In this document: piece by piece, positions 1 through 5,925 of the stretch
Layout: every line of letters begins with the position of its first letter
Numbering within the stretch: the first letter of the stretch is position 1
Source of the DNA: Oscillospiraceae bacterium
GTDB lineage: Bacteria; Bacillota; Clostridia; UBA1381
Length of the DNA: 13,875 nt
Reading direction: 5' to 3'
NCBI GenBank assembly: GCA_022508725.1
Contig: JAFLUR010000023.1
Location: forward strand, 1 to 13,875
Program-made: the position numbers and the translations under genes
Notes under the pieces: generated by a model
What the model saw: only the letters and a program-made list of their open reading frames with translations
The model's database searches: none
Told to the model about the DNA's origin: nothing

Positions 1-1781
1 GTAACTCTTCCCGTTGCTTTGTCTACCTTTCTGTAAGGCGCCTCGATAAAACCGTACTTGTCTATTCTCGCATAAGTGGCAAGCGATGTTATAAGACCGA
101 TGTTCGGACCTTCCGGCGTTTCTATGGGACACATTCTTCCGTAATGCGAATAGTGAACGTCACGCACCTCGTATCCGGCTCTTTCCCTCGAAAGACCGCC
201 CGGACCGAGAGCCGAAATTCTTCTCTTATGTCTTAATTCCGCCAAAGGATTGGGCTGATCCATAAACTGCGACAGCTGTGACGAACCGAAAAATTCATTA
301 ATTGTTGCAATTATGGGTCTTGTATTTATAAGCGACTGCGGAGTTATCACATCGAGGTCCTGAATGGTCATTCTTTCCCTTACCACTCTTTCCATTCTCG
401 AAAGACCTATTCTGAATTGATTCTGCAAAAGCTCCCCGACGCTTCTGAGACGTCTGTTTCCGAGATGGTCTATATCGTCCACCGAACCTATCCCGTTGGC
501 AAGATTCAGCACATAATTTACAGACGCAAGTATATCGTCAACAATAATGTGCTTGGGCGACAAATCCGCTCCGCGTCTTAACAATTCATTCTTTATTTCC
601 TCTTCTCCCTCAAAATTATCGAGAATTTCCTTCAAAGCCGGATAATGAACAAGATCGTACGGGATATCCGACACGTCAAAATCGAGATATTCCTCAAGAT
701 AAACCATATTATTTGAAAATACGATCCTGTTTTCCCCGTCTATATCCAAAGTAACACGGTTCACACCCGCTCTTTCAATCTTGATTGCCGACTCTTCGGA
801 CAGGACGTCGCCCGCCGAAGCGATTATCTCACCGGTGCGCGGATCCGCGACATCCTTTGCAAGCGTTTTTCCGGTAATTCTTGCCGCTATCGACATCTTC
901 TTATTATATTTGTATCTTCCGACTCTTGCAAGATCGTATCTTTTGGGATCGAAAAACATATTTGTTATAAGCGATTCGGCATTTTCAAGATTAAGAGGCT
1001 CACCCGGACGCAGTCTTTTATATATTTCAAGCAAAGCCTCCGAACGGCTTGAAGTGGGGTCCTTATCGAATGTGCTCGTTATGCGTATATCATCCCCGAA
1101 AAGCTCAAGTATATCGCCGTTCGCCTCAATGCCCAAAGCTCTTATAAGAACCGTTACGGGCAGCTTTCTTGTACGGTCTATTCTTACCGAAAATATATCG
1201 TTCGAGTCCGTTTCATATTCAAGCCATGCTCCCCTGTACGGTATGACCTGCGACGAATAAAGCGGTTTTCCGGTCTTATCGCGTTCAAAGCTGTAGTACA
1301 TGCCGGGCGAACGCACAAGCTGATTTACTATAACACGCTCCGCACCGTTGATAATGAATGTTCCCTGCTCGGTCATAAGCGGAAAATCACCCATAAATAT
1401 CTCCTGCTCTTTTATTTCGTGAGTCTGATTATTCACAAGCTGAACGCTTACACGAAGCGGCGCCGCGTATTTCGCGTCTCGCTCCTTGCACTCCTCCACG
1501 GAATATTTCGGACTGTAGTCAAGCTTATAATCAAGAAAATTCAAAGTAAGATGACCGGGATGGTCACTTATCGGAGATACATCCTGAAACACTTCCTTGA
1601 GTCCTTCCTCAAGGAACCATTTGTAAGAATCCTTCTGAACCTCAATAAGATTGGGCATCTCCAACGCTTCTTTTATTTTTGAATAACACATACGCGTATT
1701 CTTGCCGAAAGACATTTTATGCGGACGTCTTCCCATGCCGGTCCCCGAAACGTTGTTTCCCGGATTTACTTCATTTGTCAT
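1..1781 (-). CDS. rpoB: RNA polymerase beta subunit, N-terminal half (partial, 3' end off window)
   Basis: This encodes the beta subunit of the core RNA polymerase; 593 codons are present and the reading frame continues past the left edge. The frame is uninterrupted from an ATG at 1781-1779. It contains the conserved N-terminal protrusion and lobe sequences (MPNLIEVQKDSYKWFLEEGL at residues 42-61, TFIINGAERVIVNQLVRSPG at 141-160). It also has the rifampicin pocket (GSSQLSQFMDQ from 499, HKRRISALGPGGL at 518-530) and the motif CPIETPEGPNIGL from 551. The start is supported by GAGGTGA at 1789-1795, seven bases from the ATG. The usual upstream neighbours rplJ and rplL are absent: a divergent dnaD lies upstream instead. 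rpoC would be expected beyond the left edge. By Escherichia coli numbering D516, H526 and S531 are kept, while positions 518 and 525 are Pro and Arg. The identity is certain. Confidence 0.98.
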   Translation of the reverse strand, partial: MTNEVNPGNNVSGTGMGRRPHKMSFGKNTRMCYSKIKEALEMPNLIEVQKDSYKWFLEEGLKEVFQDVSPISDHPGHLTLNFLDYKLDYSPKYSVEECKERDAKYAAPLRVSVQLVNNQTHEIKEQEIFMGDFPLMTEQGTFIINGAERVIVNQLVRSPGMYYSFERDKTGKPLYSSQVIPYRGAWLEYETDSNDIFSVRIDRTRKLPVTVLIRALGIEANGDILELFGDDIRITSTFDKDPTSSRSEALLEIYKRLRPGEPLNLENAESLITNMFFDPKRYDLARVGRYKYNKKMSIAARITGKTLAKDVADPRTGEIIASAGDVLSEESAIKIERAGVNRVTLDIDGENRIVFSNNMVYLEEYLDFDVSDIPYDLVHYPALKEILDNFEGEEEIKNELLRRGADLSPKHIIVDDILASVNYVLNLANGIGSVDDIDHLGNRRLRSVGELLQNQFRIGLSRMERVVRERMTIQDLDVITPQSLINTRPIIATINEFFGSSQLSQFMDQPNPLAELRHKRRISALGPGGLSRERAGYEVRDVHYSHYGRMCPIETPEGPNIGLITSLATYARIDKYGFIEAPYRKVDKATGRV

Positions 1782-1896
1782 TAATAAATCACCTCGTTAA
1801 AAACTTATCAGCCGTCTTCATGTACAAATTCCATATGTATTTTAAAGACAACGCGAACCTCTGATCTTTCCGGTTAAAAATTCCGTCTTTGTTATT

Positions 1897-1924
1897 ATTA
1901 TGCATACCTCGGTTTTCTATTCAA
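1897..1924 (-). promoter_or_regulatory. Predicted sigma-A promoter of rpoB
   Basis: On the minus strand a -35 box TTGAAT (1919-1924) is followed after 16 bp by a -10 box CATAAT (1897-1902). Transcription would start near 1889 and give a leader of about 108 nt before the rpoB start codon. The match is good but not perfect, and rpoB could have other promoters in the same region. Confidence 0.4.
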
Positions 1925-2023
1925 ATTAAAAATTTTATATCGCAAATTACGGGCAAACCGCGTGATACCGCTCCTCATTCACACCCGCTTGCAATTTGTG
2001 AAAATTAATTTATCGTTTTCCTA

Positions 2024-2052
2024 TTGATTTTTTTTTTAATTTGTGTTATACT
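2024..2052 (+). promoter_or_regulatory. Predicted sigma-A promoter of dnaD (extended -10)
   Basis: TTGATT (2024-2029) and TATACT (2047-2052) are separated by 17 bp. A TG dinucleotide sits one base upstream of the -10 box (2044-2045), which is the extended -10 arrangement. Transcription would begin near 2059, leaving a leader of about 130 nt that contains the palindrome at 2089-2115. Confidence 0.55.
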
Positions 2053-2088
2053 TACCTTGTTGAGGCAACAGTACACCCATAATAACCG

Positions 2089-2115
2089 TATGATACAATT
2101 TACAATTGTATCATA
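2089..2115. promoter_or_regulatory. 27-bp near-perfect palindrome in the dnaD leader (possible operator)
   Basis: The arm TATGATACAATT (2089-2100) and its exact reverse complement (2104-2115) are separated by three bases. The three-base spacer and the absence of G+C pairs near the tip suit a dimeric repressor site better than a terminator. The inner part at 2101-2110 reads TACAATTGTA, which fits the TACAnnTGTA pattern of BlaI/CopY-type operators; that match is short and could be chance. It lies about 30-57 nt downstream of the predicted dnaD transcription start. Confidence 0.5.
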
Positions 2116-2122
2116 TATTTGT

Positions 2123-2144
2123 CAATATGTCAACAGGCATATTG
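2123..2144 (+). repeat. Short inverted repeat in the dnaD leader
   Basis: CAATATG (2123-2129) and CATATTG (2138-2144) are exact reverse complements with an eight-base loop. The repeat lies just downstream of the larger palindrome and about 50 bp before the dnaD start codon. It could form a weak hairpin in the dnaD mRNA or be a second protein-binding site. Confidence 0.3.
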
Positions 2145-2191
2145 TATTTTTTTTAAAATTTTTTTATTTTTTTATTCACGGAGGAAAAAGA

Positions 2192-3247
2192 ATGCCAAAA
2201 TTCAAACAGAAAAAAAACAGTGTGAGTATCGGTTTTGATTTTATGGAAAAATACCTTTCATCCGCAGATCCTACATATATAGTGGTATATATATACGCAC
2301 TCGGACTTGCCGCCGAGGACATCGAAATGAGTATCGAGGATATAGCCGAAAGGCTGAATATGGCCGGAGCCGACGTTGCCGGGGCATTTGAATTTTGGCA
2401 GTCGGAAGGCGTATTTTCCGTAAACGGCGAAACCGTCATTTTTAACGAAATTTCGCAAAATAAAAATCTTTTTCCGGGCAAAAGCAACAAAATTCCGGAG
2501 GTCGGCGGTAAAACCGGAAATAAAGCCGAAAAAATCACATCTCCTTCTTCCGGAGCCGAACATACAAACAATAAATATGCAGCCGGAAAAAATTATAACA
2601 ATGCGGATATTTCAAACGATATCAGGATCGACCGGCTTTTGGCGGATATGCTTGAAAAGGCCCAGGAATTTCTCGGAAAGCCTCTGAGTACAAATGAAAT
2701 ACAAACACTTTATTCGATATACGAACAAATCGGACTTCCGCCTCAAGTGATCATCCTTCTTATAGAATATTGCGTATCAAACAAAAAAACCAATATGAAC
2801 TATATCGAAAAAATCGCTGTTTCATGGAGCGAAAAAGGGATAGATACCATTGAAAAGGCTCTTGACTTTCTGGCAGGGGAAAGCGCAAAAAAAGATTTAA
2901 TGAATGAGCTTAAAAAGATTTTCCGCCTTTACGAAAGAGGCTTTACCGAACCGGAAGAGGATATTATAATGAATTGGATAAACAATTACAATACCGACAC
3001 GGAGCTTATCAAATATGCATATGAGATAACAATTATGAATACGAATAAATTTTCCGTTCAATATATGGACAAAATTATCGAACGTTGGCATAACGACGGA
3101 ATAACCGATATTAATGCGGCAAAAGAAAGCAGCGAGCGTTTTCGTCAGGAAAAGCAGAATCGGAACCGATATGACGTGTATCAGGGATCCTCCTACAATT
3201 ACAAGGATATTGAAAACAGAGTATGGAACGACAAGAAAAACAAATAA
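2192..3247 (+). CDS. dnaD: DnaD-family primosome protein with two C-terminal DnaD domains
   Basis: DnaD proteins help load the replicative helicase at origins and restart sites in Bacillota. The 351-residue product has an N-terminal winged-helix-like part (about residues 9-83), a low-complexity polar linker (about 90-145), and two consecutive DnaD/DnaB2-type domains. The first spans about 147-222 and contains YIEKIAVSW at 204-212. The second spans about 240-310 and contains YMDKIIERW at 291-299. These are two copies of the family's YxxxIxxxW signature. The frame is open further upstream, but the ATG at 2192 follows GGAGG at 2180-2184, and the translation before it is T-run-derived hydrophobic sequence, so 2192 is chosen. 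No helicase-loader gene (dnaC/dnaI type) follows. Identity as a DnaD-family member is secure; equivalence to Bacillus DnaD in function is inferred. Confidence 0.9.
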   Translation: MPKFKQKKNSVSIGFDFMEKYLSSADPTYIVVYIYALGLAAEDIEMSIEDIAERLNMAGADVAGAFEFWQSEGVFSVNGETVIFNEISQNKNLFPGKSNKIPEVGGKTGNKAEKITSPSSGAEHTNNKYAAGKNYNNADISNDIRIDRLLADMLEKAQEFLGKPLSTNEIQTLYSIYEQIGLPPQVIILLIEYCVSNKKTNMNYIEKIAVSWSEKGIDTIEKALDFLAGESAKKDLMNELKKIFRLYERGFTEPEEDIIMNWINNYNTDTELIKYAYEITIMNTNKFSVQYMDKIIERWHNDGITDINAAKESSERFRQEKQNRNRYDVYQGSSYNYKDIENRVWNDKKNK

Positions 3248-3302
3248 AAACAGACGGGAAACCTCCGAAACACCCGCCTTACCCGTATATTTTGCGAAAA
3301 AG

Positions 3303-3344
3303 ACCCTTGCCGCGATGCGCAAAAAACATCACCGCGGCAAGGGT
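3303..3344. terminator. Stem-loop after dnaD, possible terminator
   Basis: ACCCTTGCCGCG (3303-3314) pairs perfectly with 3333-3344, giving a 12-bp GC-rich stem and an 18-base loop. It lies 56 bp after the dnaD stop codon. The plus-strand tail (GCTTTGTCC) has only a short T run, so termination of dnaD may be partial. On the minus strand the stem is followed by CTTTTTCGC, a better U tract, although no minus-strand gene ends here. Confidence 0.5.
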
Positions 3345-3404
3345 GCTTTGTCCGTCTTGAAATATGCCGCGCAATTCGCCGCTGCTCCGCTTTACCCGGT
3401 CGGC

Positions 3405-3427
3405 TTGATAAAAATATTTTTTGTCAA
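3405..3427. promoter_or_regulatory. AT-rich palindrome upstream of the prs promoter
   Basis: TTGATAAAAA (3405-3414) can pair with TTTTTGTCAA (3418-3427) over ten positions, one of them a G-T wobble. The site is 27 bp upstream of the predicted -35 box of prs, so it could be an operator or simply an AT-rich upstream element. No known operator consensus was recognised. Confidence 0.25.
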
Positions 3428-3453
3428 AATTTATAATTAACTGTTTTTTATAC

Positions 3454-3482
3454 TTGAAAAATATATATTTTTATGTTATTAT
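3454..3482 (+). promoter_or_regulatory. Predicted sigma-A promoter of prs (extended -10)
   Basis: TTGAAA (3454-3459) and TATTAT (3477-3482) are separated by 17 bp, with TG at 3474-3475 making an extended -10. The start point would be near 3489, giving a very short leader of about 23 nt that contains GGAGG at 3502-3506. There is therefore no room for a riboswitch downstream of this promoter. Confidence 0.55.
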
Positions 3483-3511
3483 TATTGTGAATTATTTTTC
3501 CGGAGGTATTA

Positions 3512-4642
3512 ATGATGAACGACATGAACAAAGAGGAAAATCCCATTTTCGGTAAGCTGAGTATTATCGGAATGCGCGGCTGTGAAGATATCACCGAAAA
3601 AATCGACATGTATCTGAAAAATTTCCGCAGCTTTGAAAATGATGATACATATCAAATTACCGTAAACTGTCCCAGATTTGCTACCGGTGAGGGAAAAGGT
3701 TCTATAGGAAAAACGGTACGCGGACATGATGTGTATATTATATGCGATGTATTCAACTACGGAGTTACCTATAAAATGTACGGTCATGACACTCATATGA
3801 GTCCCGATGATCATTTTCAGGATCTGAAGCGTATCATAGTCGCCTGCGGCGGAAAAGCAAGACGCATTACCGTCATCATGCCTATGCTCTATGAGGGCAG
3901 ACAGCACAGGCGCGCGGGGCGTGAATCTCTCGACTGCGCGATGGCTCTTTCCGAGCTTGTAAATATGGGCGTAAGCAATATCATCACATTCGACGCGCAT
4001 GATCCGAGAGTGCAAAACGCTATCCCCTTGAGCGGTTTTGATGATATCAAAGCCACATATCAGATGATCAAAGCGATAAAACAGGCTGTTCCGGACGTGG
4101 AGCTTAAAAAGGAAAAAACCATTGTTATATCCCCCGATGAGGGAGGTATGTCAAGAAGTATGTATTACTCTTCGGTTCTCGGTCTTGATTTGGGTATGTT
4201 CTATAAACGCCGTAATTATTCGATCATAGTTGACGGTAAAAATCCGATCGAGGAACATGTTTATCTCGGTCGTGACGTAAGCGGAAAGGATGTTATTATC
4301 GTTGATGATATGATATCCAGCGGCGAATCCATGATAGATGTTGCAAGCAAGCTTAAAGCTCAAGGCGCAAACCGCATATTCTCGTTTGCCACATTCGGTC
4401 TTTTCACGTCGGGTCTCGACTGCTTTGACAAGGCATTTGCCGACGGCATCATAACAAAGGTGTTTACGACAAACCTTGTTTACAGAAATCCCGAGCTTGC
4501 AAGCAGAGAATGGTATTATGAGGTCGATATGTCAAAATATATATCTCTTCTTATAAATACGTTAAATCATGATGATACAATAAGCGCGCTGCTTGACCCG
4601 GTAAATAAGATAAAAGATTATATCGCCAAATTCGATAAATAA
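3512..4642 (+). CDS. prs: Ribose-phosphate pyrophosphokinase (PRPP synthetase), long divergent clostridial form
   Basis: PRPP synthetase makes 5-phosphoribosyl-1-pyrophosphate from ribose 5-phosphate and ATP for nucleotide, histidine and tryptophan synthesis. The 376-residue product keeps the two-lobed fold landmarks in order. These are an Arg-rich catalytic loop YEGRQHRRAGRE (127-138), a DxH motif in TFDAHDP (D161, H163), SPDEGGMSRS (207-216), and the PRPP-binding loop VIIVDDMISSGES (261-273). It is about 60 residues longer than the usual ~315-residue enzyme, and its loops differ from the standard versions (ISSGES where most have a DTGGT-like loop). GGAGG at 3502-3506 is 5 bases from the ATG at 3512 and 8 from the one at 3515, so either Met may be used. 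It is transcribed alone, bounded by its own promoter and the terminator at 4678-4718. A phosphoribosyltransferase-like role without synthetase activity cannot be excluded. Confidence 0.85.
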   Translation: MMNDMNKEENPIFGKLSIIGMRGCEDITEKIDMYLKNFRSFENDDTYQITVNCPRFATGEGKGSIGKTVRGHDVYIICDVFNYGVTYKMYGHDTHMSPDDHFQDLKRIIVACGGKARRITVIMPMLYEGRQHRRAGRESLDCAMALSELVNMGVSNIITFDAHDPRVQNAIPLSGFDDIKATYQMIKAIKQAVPDVELKKEKTIVISPDEGGMSRSMYYSSVLGLDLGMFYKRRNYSIIVDGKNPIEEHVYLGRDVSGKDVIIVDDMISSGESMIDVASKLKAQGANRIFSFATFGLFTSGLDCFDKAFADGIITKVFTTNLVYRNPELASREWYYEVDMSKYISLLINTLNHDDTISALLDPVNKIKDYIAKFDK

Positions 4643-4677
4643 TTGCTTTGAAAAATAAAATTACCGATATATTTAAG

Positions 4678-4718
4678 AAAGCTCTTGAAATCGGAATGTT
4701 TTTGATTTCAAGAGCTTT
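4678..4718. terminator. Bidirectional intrinsic terminator between prs and the DUF4363 gene
   Basis: AAAGCTCTTGAAATC (4678-4692) pairs perfectly with 4704-4718, a 15-bp stem with an 11-base loop. It is flanked by T-rich sequence on the plus strand (TTTTGTTAT) and the equivalent CTTAAAT on the minus strand. It sits between two convergent genes, as expected for a shared terminator. Confidence 0.85.
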
Positions 4719-4738
4719 TGTTATATGCCGCTGTTTAT

Positions 4739-5119
4739 CTACAGTATGTTGTCTATTTTAAGCTTATAATTCTTGGGCAGATTTTCAAGAAATGCCGAAA
4801 GAGACTTGCATGATACAAACGCATCGATCTTATCCTTTTGAGTTATATAACCGTCGGTCAAGGCGATATATTCATCAATTTTGTTAAGCACTCCGTGATC
4901 CAGAGTCGCCGAAAGTACCGTGCGGCGCGAATCTATATATTTTTTCAGCTCCTCCGATTTTGCGCCTGCCGCCGGATAATCCCCGTCATTTATATTTTCA
5001 GCTATTATATTGTTTTTAATAATTATATTGCCGGTTATTTTGTCAAGCGCACATGAATGAAATATACTGAAGCCGATAAGACAGGCGAACAAAATCATCG
5101 ATATTATAAAGCTTTTCAT
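4739..5119 (-). CDS. DUF4363-family small membrane-anchored protein
   Basis: This encodes a 126-residue protein of unknown function. An N-terminal hydrophobic segment (residues about 4-22, FIISMILFACLIGFSIF) is a likely membrane anchor or uncleaved signal. A charged, mostly helical remainder would lie outside the membrane. The ATG at 5119 is preferred because GTGAGG lies six bases upstream, overlapping the stop of the preceding gene. An in-frame GTG at 5131 would use that same stretch as coding sequence. The gene begins 8 bp after the DUF421 gene ends, so the two are almost certainly co-transcribed and probably translationally coupled. As I recall, DUF4363 proteins in Clostridia often accompany DUF421 proteins, and that neighbourhood is the main support for the family call. 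The partner relationship is inferred. Confidence 0.7.
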   Translation of the reverse strand: MKSFIISMILFACLIGFSIFHSCALDKITGNIIIKNNIIAENINDGDYPAAGAKSEELKKYIDSRRTVLSATLDHGVLNKIDEYIALTDGYITQKDKIDAFVSCKSLSAFLENLPKNYKLKIDNIL

Positions 5120-5127
5120 AATAAACC

Positions 5128-5814
5128 TCACTTTTTCACATCATTTTCACCTTTTTTCTGAACAAACAGCTTATTATCGGAAAAGGAGCATATGAACACG
5201 TCTTTAATATCATATACTCTAAATTTTCTAAGCTCCCGCATAAGCCATTTTTCGGTTTTTCCGCTGCGGTCAAGCTCCTCTCGGTTCAAAATTCCGTCCG
5301 ATATGAGCATACAAGGAAAATTTTCCGGTCCGATACCGTTTTTAAGATCTCCCACGGTTATATTTTTGGCATCATTTTTGGGAATTATACTTATTTCGCC
5401 GTTGGTTTCAAGTACCGCATACGCGATTTCGGAAATATCGGGATAATTATTCATTCTCAATTCTTCGAGAAGATCGTTTATATCAAACCTCAGCTTGCGC
5501 ATTTCATGCTCGTTTATATGACCTTTGTATATGATAATGCTCGGTTCCCCGGTCAATATCTTGCGGGCAAGACTGCTTTTCATGGACAGAAACGACATAA
5601 ATATCTCAGCCACTATAAGCGTAAGAACGGGTATCACCCCCGATAAAAGAGGTATGTCTATCGCCTGCATCGGCACGGCGGCAAGATCCGATATCATAAT
5701 TGCCACAACCAGCTCGGACGGCTGAAGCTCTCCTATCTGACGTTTTCCCATAAGCCGCATCGAAAATACAACAATAAGATAAAGTATAAGTGTCCTTATC
5801 ATAAATATACTCAT
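5128..5814 (-). CDS. DUF421 (YetF-like) membrane protein
   Basis: This is a 228-residue member of the DUF421/YetF family, whose molecular function I do not know. Three N-terminal membrane helices (about residues 5-21, 32-50 and 56-78) include the family signature MRLMGKRQIGELQPSELV (19-36). A cytosolic alpha/beta domain follows, with LRFDINDLLEELR (108-120) and YAVLETNGEISIIPK (132-146). The start is chosen at the ATG at 5814, preceded by GGTGAT (5819-5824), an anti-Shine-Dalgarno match at good spacing. An in-frame ATG at 5850 would add 12 residues but has no ribosome binding site and sits on the U tract of the upstream terminator. No clear promoter was found between that terminator and the start. 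The DUF4363 gene follows 8 bp downstream of the stop. Confidence 0.85.
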   Translation of the reverse strand: MSIFMIRTLILYLIVVFSMRLMGKRQIGELQPSELVVAIMISDLAAVPMQAIDIPLLSGVIPVLTLIVAEIFMSFLSMKSSLARKILTGEPSIIIYKGHINEHEMRKLRFDINDLLEELRMNNYPDISEIAYAVLETNGEISIIPKNDAKNITVGDLKNGIGPENFPCMLISDGILNREELDRSGKTEKWLMRELRKFRVYDIKDVFICSFSDNKLFVQKKGENDVKK

Positions 5815-5861
5815 TTCAATCACCAATACAAGTATTCCCGCACCGGTCATTTTTTATTAAA

Positions 5862-5886
5862 AAAACGCCGAATAAACCGGCGTTTT
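5862..5886 (-). terminator. Intrinsic terminator of the uxaB-containing operon
   Basis: AAAACGCCG (5862-5870) pairs with CGGCGTTTT (5878-5886) around a seven-base loop. On the minus strand the stem ends in a run of seven T followed by AATAAAAA. It lies 39 bp beyond the uxaB stop and before the DUF421 gene, so it should close the araC-to-uxaB transcription unit. The plus strand also has a short T run, so it may work both ways. Confidence 0.85.
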
Positions 5887-5925
5887 CTTAAATAAAAGCA
5901 AAAGAGTAAATAATCGGCTCGATCG

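Larger units (their letters stand above)
1782..2191. other. Divergent intergenic region between rpoB and dnaD
   Basis: This 410-bp AT-rich stretch holds no convincing gene. It carries the rpoB ribosome binding site and a predicted rpoB promoter on the minus strand. On the plus strand it carries a predicted dnaD promoter, a long palindrome and a small hairpin (each listed separately). A run of T at 2028-2037 lies in the spacer of the dnaD promoter, and a second T-rich block at 2147-2174 precedes the dnaD ribosome binding site. Confidence 0.7.

Noticed and set aside
781..1260. Plus-strand open frame inside rpoB
   Set aside because: rpoB is continuous on the other strand here; the frame is serine-rich shadow sequence.
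2024..2191. N-terminal extension of DnaD upstream of 2192
   Set aside because: It would start at TTG inside the predicted -35 box, translates T-runs as Phe and Leu, and crosses the leader palindrome; the ATG at 2192 has a proper ribosome binding site.
3248..3511. PRPP or purine riboswitch upstream of prs
   Set aside because: The predicted promoter leaves only about 23 nt of leader and no known aptamer sequence was recognised.
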